Assembly: GCA_020634375.1 (NCBI GenBank)
Contig: JACKBX010000006.1
Location: 248,001 to 312,000 of the forward strand
Origin: Ardenticatenaceae bacterium
GTDB lineage: Bacteria > Chloroflexota > Anaerolineae > Promineifilales > Promineifilaceae
Direction: 5' to 3'
Length of the DNA stretch: 64,000 bases
This document shows, piece by piece, positions 19,301 to 27,589 of this stretch. The notes below the pieces were generated by a model, which made no database searches, was not told the DNA's origin, and saw only the letters and a program-made list of their open reading frames with translations. Position numbers and translations under genes: made by a program. Position 1 is the first letter of the stretch, and each line of letters begins with the position of its first letter.

Positions 19301-19892
19301 ATATTTGAAAGTTATCAAGAACAATGCTGACCGATTGCATATGTTGGTCAATGACCTGCTAGATATTTCGCGTATTGAAACAGGTAAAACCACACTTGAT
19401 CTACGCCCGGCAGATGTTTCGTTATTGATTGAACAGATTGTGGAAGGTCACTTGCACGGCCGTATTCAACACGAAGGTAAAACGATCACTGTCAAAGCGG
19501 ATACCCCGCCAACCTTACCAATGGTCAACATGGATCGCAGGCGTATCATGCAAGTGTTGACTAATTTACTTGATAACGCATTCAACTATACCCCGGAATA
19601 TGGTGAAATTAGCTTATCTGCTGAGGCAAACGGCCGTTACGTCTACATCAGCGTTCACGATACCGGTATAGGCATCGCCGCAGAAGACCAGGGTCGCATC
19701 TTTGACCGCTTCTACCGCGCCGAATCAGAAGACGTACAAAAAGTACCCGGAACCGGTTTAGGGCTTGCCATAGTCCGCAGCCTGGTAGAAATGCACGGCG
19801 GGACACTCACCTTGCAGAGCGAACCAGGCGTTGGCAGCACATTTACCTTTAATCTACCCATTGCAGTAGAGAGCAACAAACCAACTGCGTGA
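16305..19892 (+). CDS. Giant soluble PAS/GAF sensor histidine kinase
   Basis: The 1195-residue kinase has an N-terminal PAS-like domain (about 8-110) and about four GAF domains (roughly 120-290, 295-465, 470-625, 655-815). A coiled coil lies near 626-655 and a second PAS at about 840-950. The HisKA domain has His969 in STVSHELRTP. The HATPase domain (about 1070-1185) has N-box NLLDNAFNYT, G1 DTGIGIA, F-box and G2 GTGLGLAIV. No transmembrane helix is visible, so it senses cytoplasmic signals. The stop overlaps the leader of the next response regulator, an apparent cognate partner. Confidence 0.93.
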   Translation: MESKLTSALTWSILDRLHEGVIIATSNGDIVYTNDAAFALLASEQEFATLDELFQVIAPDDNWQTLSETVTGLILPFAQGMLEVRVHPWQPISGDFVQVTLNVKEQSADMIQQLAAFTRISSEQDFDKKLRLIVDGLMVSGWNRVVLTLRDEDFNPTKMITAGFTDKEKAFLKDHLLPIAVWEQLFSSEEGERFRRGTCFFVPGDSEWSHEYFGGRMLGANNIQTHPDSWHSHDVLAVPLLDRQQRKIGLLGLDEPRNGRRPNAATLQTVELYAQFAASAIENTKLVAETLGRSRELETLFQVSKEFAHTLEKDRVISLLGQHLMRAVQADGYTVYQWLPDIDSLKVLEDFSPVLDQEASPDSLFAVSEAYPILVKALETMEPVVVTAVAAESPLPYKPAWLADDEICTTILLPISLAESPFGVTAVTRRGKTQVNQSDLDLLVAICNQANIALETAFIFAETFERERFYNALGNVTLALNFTLDLETVLNLICSESLRIFNVDGAYIWLRKKEKFIGRAAKGHAEDAFIGRSVNMSEANVFVNHIAQTGQAMFVNDISRVKDVRFKLPQRDTIQAALGVPLEQEGNIVGVLVLIDTHTPHRFGEQDVAKATIFGAQTTIALKNAQLFAELRQLNEELDSRVAKRTQDLNEESNRVKVLLRITSELSASLDQDRVLSQALHLVNEAVHASQGVILLIDPETGELMFRSAIGTEMAISHKGLPSGMMRDEGLAGWMIENRSSVIVHDTRKDPRWVKRPSSEEHRSVLAVPLMTGEEVIGVLMLFHIKPNAFTMQQLDLVEAAAIQVANAISNANLYLLIRDQAERLGATLHLEQIETAKNQAILESIADGVIVADQDHKIILANLPASSILGIPRKTLLGKSINEFLGLYGQTENSWLATIRQWAKNADRIEQWTYIDEQLNFENKVVSVHLSPVLTGKQFFGTVSIFRDITKEVELDRLKSEFVSTVSHELRTPMTSIKGYVDLMLMGAAGKMSDSQQRYLKVIKNNADRLHMLVNDLLDISRIETGKTTLDLRPADVSLLIEQIVEGHLHGRIQHEGKTITVKADTPPTLPMVNMDRRRIMQVLTNLLDNAFNYTPEYGEISLSAEANGRYVYISVHDTGIGIAAEDQGRIFDRFYRAESEDVQKVPGTGLGLAIVRSLVEMHGGTLTLQSEPGVGSTFTFNLPIAVESNKPTA

Positions 19893-19909
19893 TACAGACA
19901 GGAAACAGT

Positions 19910-20284
19910 ATGACAAAGATTCTCATTGCAGAAGATGACAACGACATTCGTGAACTAATCGTACTGACATTGCAGTTCAACGGATTTGACGTAACCAGCG
20001 CGGAAGACGGGCAAGTAGCCGTCGAAGCTGCGCTTGCCGACGATTTCGAACTGATCTTAATGGACGTGCGCATGCCGCGTATGACCGGCTACCAGGCCTG
20101 CGCCAAACTCAAAGAGATCGAAAAGACCCGTGACATCCCTGTTATCTTCCTCTCTGCAAAAGGACAAGAGGCAGAAATTGCCACCGGATTGCAAGCCGGA
20201 GCCGTTGACTATATTTTGAAACCCTTTGCGCCGGACGATTTAATTGGCACAATCAATCGCGTCTTGCAGGAGTATGCCGAGTAA
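19910..20284 (+). CDS. Single-domain response regulator (CheY/Spo0F type)
   Basis: The 124-residue receiver has the acidic pair in AEDDND, phospho-acceptor Asp52 in LILMDVRMP, Ser/Thr in FLSAKG and Lys in ILKPFAP. It has no output domain, so it acts by protein contact or as a relay. The ATG at 19910 follows CAGGAAACAG, 17 nt after the kinase stop, so the two form an operon. Confidence 0.92.
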   Translation: MTKILIAEDDNDIRELIVLTLQFNGFDVTSAEDGQVAVEAALADDFELILMDVRMPRMTGYQACAKLKEIEKTRDIPVIFLSAKGQEAEIATGLQAGAVDYILKPFAPDDLIGTINRVLQEYAE

Positions 20285-20290
20285 TTCAAT

Positions 20291-21082
20291 ATGAGCATCA
20301 CGACCGTCGGCAGTAACTTGATCCATTACGAGGTTCTTGGCCGTGGACACCCACTGGTGTTCATTCATGGTTGGCTGGGTTCCTGGCGGTATTGGTGGCC
20401 GACGATGCAAGGTCTTTCTGCGCGGCATCGTGTGTTTGCTTTCGATCTTTGGGGTTTTGGCGATTCGAGCAAGGCCAAAGGTATGTATTCCCTCCAGGCT
20501 TATGAGGAGATGCTTGACCAATTTATTGATAAATTAGGCATTGCCACTCCGGTTACGTTAGTTGGTCATGCCTTAGGGGCGGCCGTTGCCTTGCGCTACA
20601 CCAAGAAAAATCCAGAGTTGGTTAACAAACTGGTAACGGTTTCCCTACCCATTAATGGTGGATATATTAACGCCCGCCTCGCTAACTCTCAGCCTGATTC
20701 TTTCGTCTCCAAAGTTTTGGGCAAGGCCAATAGTTTCTCAGAGATTGACTCAGAAGTGCGTAAAACGGACCAGGATGCAATGAACAACCTGGCCAATGAA
20801 TTGCAGAACACGAACTTTGTTGCTGATCTGGATGAGTGCGAGCGGCCTATCTTGCTTATTTTTGGCGAAGAGGATGCTATCGTTAAACCCCCGTCAGGGG
20901 ATTACGAACACTTGCAGCGGCCCGGCAATAATCGTTACTACGTGGGTATTGATAACTGCAATCATTTTCCCATGCTGCAAGAAACGGCTAAGTTCAACCG
21001 CTTGCTTCTGGATTTCCTGGCCTCTGATGATGATATGACCGATTTGACGCTGAAAGATTATTGGCAGCGCCGTACTCGTTGA
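20291..21082 (+). CDS. Alpha/beta-hydrolase-fold protein lacking the nucleophile Ser
   Basis: The 263-residue protein is an alpha/beta-hydrolase fold with HGWLGSW (about residues 24-30), a later Asp in GEEDAIV (about 200) and His in NHFPM (about 228). The nucleophile elbow reads GHALGA: residue 94 is Ala (codon GCC at 20570-20572) where Ser is expected. It is therefore probably non-hydrolytic, perhaps a binding or sensor protein as in RsbQ-like or strigolactone-type cases, unless chemistry is different. It starts 7 nt after the response regulator and resembles the active hydrolase at 11321 in length and HGW motif. Confidence 0.85.
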   Translation: MSITTVGSNLIHYEVLGRGHPLVFIHGWLGSWRYWWPTMQGLSARHRVFAFDLWGFGDSSKAKGMYSLQAYEEMLDQFIDKLGIATPVTLVGHALGAAVALRYTKKNPELVNKLVTVSLPINGGYINARLANSQPDSFVSKVLGKANSFSEIDSEVRKTDQDAMNNLANELQNTNFVADLDECERPILLIFGEEDAIVKPPSGDYEHLQRPGNNRYYVGIDNCNHFPMLQETAKFNRLLLDFLASDDDMTDLTLKDYWQRRTR

Positions 21083-21123
21083 TTCGTTCCAATCCCCCAA
21101 ATCAATCTAAAATCGTTAATCTC

Positions 21124-22332
21124 ATGAGGTATATCTGGCTTGTATTTATAGGACTGTTGCTGATTGGTTGCAGTCAGGCAACGGCCGTTCCCCCCACACC
21201 TCTTTCCTCTCCCATTGCTAGTCCAGCCTCCGCACAAACACCTGTGCCATCGTCCACGAGCACGCTTGCGCCAACAAGTACACCGCCAGCTACGCCAACG
21301 CCCATCCCAACGGCAACGGCCGTGCCACCCACCCATACACCTGTCGCCACAGCAACCCCCGTCTACACTGGCCTCATCGGCCCTACAGACTTTCCTCCAG
21401 ACGTGAACCCGCTCACAGGCGAAACCGTCAGCGACCCCGCCATTCTCGCCCGCAGACCTATTGCCGTCAAAATCTCCAACTACCCGCCTCTAGTGCGCCC
21501 GCAGGCGGGACTCAACAGCGCTGACCTCGTGTTTGAGCATTACGCCGAGGGCAATGTGACGCGATTTACGGCCGTTTTCTACAGCCAGGATGCCGATCCC
21601 GTTGGCCCCATTCGCAGTGGTCGCCTCATTGACCTGGAAATTCCCCTCATGTACGATGCCGCTTTCGCTTACTCTGGTTCTGCCGGCCCCGTGCGGCTCA
21701 TGTTCCGCGAGAGCGATTTCTTCGAGCGCATCATCTCCCCAGATTTTGCGCATGGTGGTTTCTACCGCATCGAAGCACCCGATAGGGCTGTGGAGCACAC
21801 GCTCTTCAGCGATACGCCCACTTTACGTTACTTGCTTGACTTGCGCGAGCAAAACACGCCGCCGCAATTTGTTAATAGCATGACTTTTCGTGACACTCCT
21901 CTTTTCCCCGGAGAACCAGTCAGCCAACTTGAACTGGATTATGGCGGCACATACGTCACCTGGTTTTATAATGTGGGCAACGGCCGTTACACACGCTGGA
22001 CAGACGGCGAACCCCATCTCGACGCCAACACCGGACAGCAGCTCAGCTTCCGCAACATCATCGTCATCGCTGCCTACCACGCCGAAACCGACATTCTCGA
22101 AGATAGCGCTGGCGGCGGGCACAACTCCATCCAAATCCAGATTTGGGGCGAAGGCCCGGCCTCCATTTTCCGTGATGGGCAGCGCATAGACGGCCGTTGG
22201 CAGCGCCAAACCCCCACCGACATGCTCTCCTTCACCGATCTCGACGGCCGTCCTCTGCCCCTCGCCCCTGGAAACTGCTTCATTCAACTTGTCCCTCTCG
22301 GCTTCGATCAACTCTTCACCAGCAGCCAGTAA
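21124..22332 (+). CDS. DUF3048 lipoprotein (YerB-like)
   Basis: The 402-residue product starts at ATG 21124 with a short basic end, a hydrophobic helix and lipobox LLIGC, marking a lipoprotein. A Thr/Pro/Ala-rich spacer (about residues 20-85) tethers the DUF3048 domain (about 98-400), recognised by PLTGE, RRPIAVKISN, RPQAGLNSADLVFEH and GPIRSGR. DUF3048 has no assigned reaction; YerB of Bacillus is the named member. The upstream frame to 21061 would place residues ahead of the signal and is rejected. Confidence 0.88.
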   Translation: MRYIWLVFIGLLLIGCSQATAVPPTPLSSPIASPASAQTPVPSSTSTLAPTSTPPATPTPIPTATAVPPTHTPVATATPVYTGLIGPTDFPPDVNPLTGETVSDPAILARRPIAVKISNYPPLVRPQAGLNSADLVFEHYAEGNVTRFTAVFYSQDADPVGPIRSGRLIDLEIPLMYDAAFAYSGSAGPVRLMFRESDFFERIISPDFAHGGFYRIEAPDRAVEHTLFSDTPTLRYLLDLREQNTPPQFVNSMTFRDTPLFPGEPVSQLELDYGGTYVTWFYNVGNGRYTRWTDGEPHLDANTGQQLSFRNIIVIAAYHAETDILEDSAGGGHNSIQIQIWGEGPASIFRDGQRIDGRWQRQTPTDMLSFTDLDGRPLPLAPGNCFIQLVPLGFDQLFTSSQ

Positions 22333-22372
22333 CCAGCCACCAGCAACTAGCTACCAACTACCAGCCACCAAA
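22324..22372. repeat. CAGCCACCA/CTACCAACTA word repeat
   Basis: A low-complexity run of AGCCAGTAACCAGC-type words spans the DUF3048 stop codon and the following spacer. It is one of several word-like spacer repeats in the window. Confidence 0.6.
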
Positions 22373-22440
22373 CAATCGCAAATCCAAAATCTGTGCTACA
22401 CTGTTCTTAAATCCCAATCCCCAAAAGAAGGAGTATCCCC

Positions 22441-24843
22441 ATGAGTGATTTCAAATTTGAGGCATGGCCCACCGAATTCCGCACTATCACCCAACAATTC
22501 GGCGCGAATCCAGAAAATTACGCCCAATTTCACCTTCCCGGACACGAAGGTGTAGACATCAGAGCGACTCATGGCAGCAAAATTTTCGCCGTTGCCCCCG
22601 GCACAGTCAAAATGGTACAAACAGACCCGAATAGCAAACATGCTTACGGCGTTCATGTACGCATCAGCCACCAGGATGATTACGAGACCATCTACGCCCA
22701 TTTTCACCAGGCCCTTGTCAAAGTTGGTGACGAAGTAAAAGCTGGCGACCTGATTGGCCTCGCCGACAATACTGGCAACAGCTTTGGCGATCATCTACAC
22801 CTCACCCTCAAGCAAAAAGGGGCACAACTTTCCGGCTGGCCCGCAGGCTATCTTGACCCAACGCCTTTTCTGTTGCCGCTGATGGGCTGGCAAACGCCTG
22901 CTGGCCCTTACACAGAGGGTTGGGCCTACACCAGCGCCATCACCATCAAAGGGAATCTGGCCCAAATTGGTTCTGGCGGCATTAATTTGCGCGAAACACC
23001 CAGCGTAAACGGCCGTCTCATCGACCTCGTCGAAGAAGACACCATTGTCATCGTCACCGGCGCAAACCGCGCTTTGTACACCCCTATCAAAGTGCCCACC
23101 GTAGCCCTGGTAAATGGCGAGCCTACGCCACCACCTACCCCGCCTGCACCTACAACCCCCTCCACCGAAACGGTTACTGGCTGGGGCTTTACCAGCAATT
23201 TAACCGTACGCGGCAATCAGGCTACCGTCGGGCAGTTTGGCATCAACTTGCGAGCCGAACCCCGCCGCGGCGCGTCCAACATCGGCCTGGTTAAAGGCGG
23301 CACGATTGTCACCATCACCGGGGCAAGCAGCGGTGAATACCTGCCTCTGCAAGTGCGTAAAAGCGATTTCTCCGGCCCCATCAACATTCCTGAAGCGGGA
23401 ACAACCCCCACCACGCCGCCAGCAACCCCTACAGTTCCCAGCGACAGCGTGCTGGGTTGGGCCTGGACCCAAAATCTGACCATTGCCGGCGGCGAGGCCA
23501 CATCTGGGCGTTTTGGTACAAATTTGCGTGCCGCTCCCAATCGCACGGCCGCCAGCATCGGTCTCTTCAACGAAGGCGCACAAGCCATCGTCGCCGGGCA
23601 GGCACAGGGCGAATATACTCCTGTGCAAGTGCGTCCTAGCGACATCACCGGGCTGGTACGGCCGTTGCCCACCACCACTCAACCGCAGCCATTGCCCGCA
23701 AGCACCACGCTACCTCCAACGCCCACGCCCATTCACGACACCACGCCGGGTTGGGCTTTCACCGCGCAAATCACCGTAGCAGGCGGCATGGCAACTGCCG
23801 GGCAGTTTGGCATCAACTTGCGCGACGCGCCGCGACGCAATGGTAACAACATTGGCTTTGTGCCCGCCAACGCCTCCATGATTGTCACCGGCGCAGCGCA
23901 GGGCGAGTATACCCCTGTGCGTGTGGATGATGATGTGCTGCAATTACCCTTTTCCGCCGCGCCCGTCATCAGCCCCACCAGCCCCAATCATTCACCCACA
24001 CCGCCGCAAAATCAACCGGAACCGGCCACGCTGGGGCAGGCCAAATTGGGCCTGCACGCCTCCGCCGACCCCACCATCACCGCTGCTGAAATTGAAGAAT
24101 TTAAGGTGATGCGACCTGGCATCATTAAGCTGCTTTCCTTCCACAACCCGGAATCGGTGGCAAAATTGGCTGCCAATCACCCCAGTGTTAGTTGGATTGT
24201 GCGGGCCTTCCTCGATTTTGGTGGGCGCAATATCAGCCCGCAGCAGTTTTTCAACGATACGATTGGTGATACAAAGCGCACGTTGGGTTTTTTGCAGGGC
24301 AAAGATGTGGTGATTGAATTGCACAACGAGCCGAATCTTGTGCCGGAAGGCATGGGCAGCACATGGAAAGATGGCGCAGCCTTTACGCAATGGTGGCTGC
24401 AAGTGCTTGACCTCTTCCGCAAGGAACTGCCGGGGATGCGTTTCATCTTTCCGGGGTTGTCGCCGGGGGCGTCTGTGCGCAATCTGAAGATGGATCATGT
24501 GGAATTTATTGAAGCCTGCCGCGACGCTGTGGAAGCGGCCGATGGGCTGGGTGTGCATATTTACTGGTCAAATGTGTATCCGATGGCAACGGCGTTGGGG
24601 GTGTTGGATGATTACATTTCCCGCTTCCGCGAGGAGCCGATTTGGGTAACGGAGGCCAGCAATAATAAGAGTGGCACGTCAGCTACGCGCAAGGGTACGG
24701 AGTACATCACGTTTTGGTCGGAGTTGCAGAAACGGCCGATGGTACAAGGCGTGACGTATTTTGTAGCCTCCGCCAGTAACCCGCAGTTTGCCGAAGAGGT
24801 TTGGGTAGGGCGGGGCATCGCCAAAATTGTGGGCCGCCGCTAA
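22441..24843 (+). CDS. M23 peptidase-like + four SH3-like repeats + glycosidase-like fusion
   Basis: The 800-residue protein starts with an M23/LytM domain (about residues 1-140): GHEGVDI gives the first His and Asp ligands and GDHLHL the HxH pair. Four SH3-like repeats follow (beginning GWAYTSAI, GWGFTSNL, GWAWTQNL and GWAFTAQI; each ends in a TPIKV/LPLQV/TPVQV-like strand), separated by Pro/Thr linkers. The C-terminal 270 residues (from about 533) look like a TIM-barrel glycoside hydrolase, with ELHNEPN and WVTEAS as candidate acid/base and nucleophile regions. No signal peptide is visible, odd for a wall enzyme; export might be non-classical. GGAG precedes the ATG. Confidence 0.8.
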   Translation: MSDFKFEAWPTEFRTITQQFGANPENYAQFHLPGHEGVDIRATHGSKIFAVAPGTVKMVQTDPNSKHAYGVHVRISHQDDYETIYAHFHQALVKVGDEVKAGDLIGLADNTGNSFGDHLHLTLKQKGAQLSGWPAGYLDPTPFLLPLMGWQTPAGPYTEGWAYTSAITIKGNLAQIGSGGINLRETPSVNGRLIDLVEEDTIVIVTGANRALYTPIKVPTVALVNGEPTPPPTPPAPTTPSTETVTGWGFTSNLTVRGNQATVGQFGINLRAEPRRGASNIGLVKGGTIVTITGASSGEYLPLQVRKSDFSGPINIPEAGTTPTTPPATPTVPSDSVLGWAWTQNLTIAGGEATSGRFGTNLRAAPNRTAASIGLFNEGAQAIVAGQAQGEYTPVQVRPSDITGLVRPLPTTTQPQPLPASTTLPPTPTPIHDTTPGWAFTAQITVAGGMATAGQFGINLRDAPRRNGNNIGFVPANASMIVTGAAQGEYTPVRVDDDVLQLPFSAAPVISPTSPNHSPTPPQNQPEPATLGQAKLGLHASADPTITAAEIEEFKVMRPGIIKLLSFHNPESVAKLAANHPSVSWIVRAFLDFGGRNISPQQFFNDTIGDTKRTLGFLQGKDVVIELHNEPNLVPEGMGSTWKDGAAFTQWWLQVLDLFRKELPGMRFIFPGLSPGASVRNLKMDHVEFIEACRDAVEAADGLGVHIYWSNVYPMATALGVLDDYISRFREEPIWVTEASNNKSGTSATRKGTEYITFWSELQKRPMVQGVTYFVASASNPQFAEEVWVGRGIAKIVGRR

Positions 24844-24867
24844 CGATTGACGATTGATAGTAGGAAG

Positions 24868-24899
24868 GGAGGCTTCAGCCGAAATTGGCTGAAGTCTCC
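24868..24899 (+). terminator. Hairpin after the M23 fusion gene
   Basis: GGAGGCTTCAGCC pairs with GGCTGAAGTCTCC with one G:T mismatch around a 6-nt loop. Pyrimidine-rich sequence follows but no T-run, so termination is probable, not certain. Confidence 0.6.
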
Positions 24900-24908
24900 T
24901 CTTCTCTC

Positions 24909-24945
24909 TTGCTAATAGCTAAAAGCTAACCGCTAATAGCTTTTC
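24909..24945. repeat. GCTAATAGCTAAAAGCTAA word repeat
   Basis: Repeated GCTAA words and their complement lie directly upstream of the Shine-Dalgarno of the FAH gene. A relative is at 60516-60545. Confidence 0.65.
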
Positions 24946-24956
24946 GGAGGATTGCA

Positions 24957-25868
24957 TTGAAGCTGGTAACTTATGAACTGAATGGCGCGGTCAAATTGGG
25001 TGCAGTATGGGGCGATGGCGTGGTGGATTTAACGGCCGTTGCTTCCGACATGTTAACATTAATTGCACAAGGCGCGGCGGGTCTGGCTGCGGTAGAGGTG
25101 GTGTTGGCAACGGAAACGGCCGTTTCCACCCCGCTTTCTGAGCTGCGCCTGCTTGCACCCATCCCCAATCCGCGCCGCAATGTGATGTGCCTGGGTCTGA
25201 ATTATGCCGAACACGCCATTGAATCTTATGCGGCCAAAGGGCGGCAGGCATCGTTGCCAACGACGCCTATTATCTTCACGAAGGCGACGACGGCCGTTTC
25301 TGGCCCCTATGATCCGATTCCGTTTGATACGGCCGTTTCCAGCGAAATAGATTGGGAAGTAGAGCTTGCCATCATCATTGGCAAGCAGGGCAAAAACATC
25401 CCCGCAGAAGAGGCACTGGAGTACGTGTTTGGCTACACTGTGCTCAACGACATCAGTGCCCGTGACCTGCAAATGAACGGCAAGCAATATTTCAAGGGCA
25501 AAAGCCTGGATGGTGCCTGTCCCACCGGTCCCTGGATTGTCACCCCTGACGAACTAGATGCGCCGCAAAATCTACGCATCACATCCCGCGTGAATGGCGA
25601 AACCAAGCAAGATGGCAACACGCGTTTCATGATTTTCGACATCCCTGCCATCATCGCCTATCTTTCTAAAGGGATGACGCTGCTGCCCGGTGACATCATT
25701 GCCACTGGCACGCCGGAAGGTGTAGGCTTTGCCCGTACCCCGCCAGAGTTCTTGCGCCCTGGCGATGTACTGGAGAGTGAGGTGGCAGGAATTGGCGTGC
25801 TGCGGAATGTGGTAACGGCCGTTTCCACCCCCACCTCCTTTGTGGAAAAAAACACAAAAACCTCTTGA
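24957..25868 (+). CDS. Fumarylacetoacetate hydrolase (FAH) family enzyme
   Basis: This 303-residue protein has the FAH/COG0179 fold. The N-terminal cap region (about 1-75) is followed by the core with CLGLNYAEHA, SSEIDWEVELAIIIG (Glu/Asp metal ligands), GYTVLNDISARDLQ and GDIIATGTPEGVG. The family cleaves or decarboxylates beta-diketo acids in aromatic or sugar-acid breakdown; the substrate is undetermined. The start is TTG, 7 nt after CGGAGG. Five ACGGCCGT copies fall within it, translated mostly as Thr-Ala-Val. Its stop codon overlaps the -35 box of the tRNA-Asn promoter. Confidence 0.88.
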   Translation: MKLVTYELNGAVKLGAVWGDGVVDLTAVASDMLTLIAQGAAGLAAVEVVLATETAVSTPLSELRLLAPIPNPRRNVMCLGLNYAEHAIESYAAKGRQASLPTTPIIFTKATTAVSGPYDPIPFDTAVSSEIDWEVELAIIIGKQGKNIPAEEALEYVFGYTVLNDISARDLQMNGKQYFKGKSLDGACPTGPWIVTPDELDAPQNLRITSRVNGETKQDGNTRFMIFDIPAIIAYLSKGMTLLPGDIIATGTPEGVGFARTPPEFLRPGDVLESEVAGIGVLRNVVTAVSTPTSFVEKNTKTS

Positions 25869-25892
25869 CGCGGCAACTACCTTTGGTATAAT
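25865..25892 (+). promoter_or_regulatory. Promoter of tRNA-Asn
   Basis: TTGACG (25865-25870), 16 bp and TATAAT (25887-25892), 12 nt before the tRNA. The -35 box overlaps the FAH stop codon. Confidence 0.8.
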
Positions 25893-25904
25893 TCCCATCG
25901 CTGT

Positions 25905-25979
25905 TCCTCAGTAGCTCAATGGCAGAGCATGCGGCTGTTAACCGCAGGGTTGTTGGTTCGAGTCCAACCTGAGGAGCCA
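25905..25979 (+). tRNA. tRNA-Asn (anticodon GTT), CCA encoded
   Basis: The acceptor stem TCCTCAG pairs with CTGAGGA, the discriminator is G and CCA is encoded at 25977-25979. The anticodon arm GCGG/CCGC carries loop CTGTTAA with GTT at 25937-25939. Confidence 0.95.
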
Positions 25980-25982
25980 GAG

Positions 25983-26014
25983 AGGCGGTAGACGAAGGTC
26001 TGCCGCCTTTTTTT
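25983..26014 (+). terminator. Rho-independent terminator after tRNA-Asn
   Basis: AGGCGGTAGAC pairs with GTCTGCCGCC (one wobble or mismatch allowed) around GAAG and is followed by seven T. Confidence 0.9.
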
Positions 26015-26050
26015 GTGTTAAAGTACGACCAAAAATAAGGAGTCAATCTT

Positions 26051-27589
26051 ATGAAAAATTATAAACCGGTTGCCCTGATCATTTTGGATGGTTGGGGGAT
26101 TCGTGAAAATGCCGCAGGCAATGCCGTTGTGCTGGGCAATACGCCAAACTATGACAAATGGAATCGTGAATTAGAACGCAGCGTGCTGGATGCGTCAGGC
26201 GAGGCGGTGGGGCTGCCCGATGGACAGATGGGCAATTCTGAAGTGGGGCATATGAATTTGGGCGCAGGGCGCATTATTTATCAAGACCTGACGCGCATTA
26301 ATTTAGCCATTCGCAATGGCTCGTTTGCCCAAACGCCGGCGCTGGTGGGAGCGGTTGAATCGGCGAAAGAGAAGGGGGGTAAGGTGCATGTGATTGGGCT
26401 GTTTGGTCCCGGCGGGGTTCACAGCCACAGCAGCCATTTGTATGCCATATTGGATCTGGTGAATGAGGGCGGGCTGGAGCCGGTGCTGCATTTGATTACG
26501 GACGGCCGTGACACACCCCCGGAAAGCAGTGAGGATTTTTTGAATGACCTGGAAGCGTACTCGAAACCGGTGACGGTGGCCTCGGTGAGCGGTCGTTATT
26601 ACACGATGGACCGCGATAAGCGTTGGCCGCGCACGCAGATGGGCTATGAGGTCATCGCCAATCACCAGGGGCATGAGGGGCGCACGGCCGTTTCCGCCCG
26701 CGAAGCCATTACCCAATCCCATGCGGAGGGGGTGACGGATGAGTTTGTGCTACCGGTTGCCATTGACACTGAGCGCGATGTGACTGTGAAGCCGGGCGAC
26801 AGCTTGATTTTTTACAATTTCCGCGCTGATCGTATGCGCCAGCCGGTGACGATTTTTACGGATAGGGCGTTTGAGGGGTTTGCACGGCCGTTTATCGAAG
26901 ACCTCTTCATCGTTACCATGACCAACTACGACGACCATTACCCCGTCCATGTGGCCTTCCCAGAGCAGGCGATTGTGAACACGCTGGCGCAGGTACTCAG
27001 CGAAAAGGGGCTGACGCAGTTCCATGCCGCCGAGACGGAAAAGTACGCGCACGTCACCTATTTCTTTAACGGCGGCGTGGAGACGATGTACGCGGGCGAG
27101 GAGCGCCATTTGGAGCCGTCGCCGAAAGTGCCCACGTATGATTTGCAGCCGGAAATGAGCGCACGCCCGTTGGTAGAGGCTGTGATCAAACGTGTGCGGG
27201 AACACGACGATGACTTTATTCTGGTGAATTTTGCCAACCCGGATATGGTGGGGCATACGGGCGTGCTGGAAGCGGCCATCAAAGCGGTGGAAGCGGTAGA
27301 CGAGTGCGCCGGGCGGTTGGTGGAAGCGATTGTGGCGAAGGGCGGCGTGGCCTGCGTCACCGCCGATCATGGCAACTGTGACCGTATGATTGACCTGTAC
27401 ACGGGCAAGCCGCACACCTATCACACCACGCAGCCGGTGGCCTTTTTTGTGATTGGGTACGACGGCTACTTGAACATGAAACCACGCGGCATTTTGGCGG
27501 ATGTGTCGCCCACGTTGCTGGAGTTGATGGGTGTGGAACAGCCAGCGGAGATGACGGGCAAGAGTTTGATTGAGCATAGCGGCAAATAA
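26051..27589 (+). CDS. gpmI: 2,3-bisphosphoglycerate-independent phosphoglycerate mutase
   Basis: This 512-residue glycolytic enzyme interconverts 3- and 2-phosphoglycerate through a phosphoserine. Visible are the first metal Asp in LIILDGWG (about residue 13), catalytic Ser63 in GNSEVGH, GPGGVHSH, TDGRDTPP (about 155), and the distal NFANPDMVGHTG and TADHGNCD metal sites. Length is normal for the family. GGAG precedes the ATG. It follows the tRNA-Asn terminator and shares a spacer with the small gene downstream. Confidence 0.96.
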   Translation: MKNYKPVALIILDGWGIRENAAGNAVVLGNTPNYDKWNRELERSVLDASGEAVGLPDGQMGNSEVGHMNLGAGRIIYQDLTRINLAIRNGSFAQTPALVGAVESAKEKGGKVHVIGLFGPGGVHSHSSHLYAILDLVNEGGLEPVLHLITDGRDTPPESSEDFLNDLEAYSKPVTVASVSGRYYTMDRDKRWPRTQMGYEVIANHQGHEGRTAVSAREAITQSHAEGVTDEFVLPVAIDTERDVTVKPGDSLIFYNFRADRMRQPVTIFTDRAFEGFARPFIEDLFIVTMTNYDDHYPVHVAFPEQAIVNTLAQVLSEKGLTQFHAAETEKYAHVTYFFNGGVETMYAGEERHLEPSPKVPTYDLQPEMSARPLVEAVIKRVREHDDDFILVNFANPDMVGHTGVLEAAIKAVEAVDECAGRLVEAIVAKGGVACVTADHGNCDRMIDLYTGKPHTYHTTQPVAFFVIGYDGYLNMKPRGILADVSPTLLELMGVEQPAEMTGKSLIEHSGK

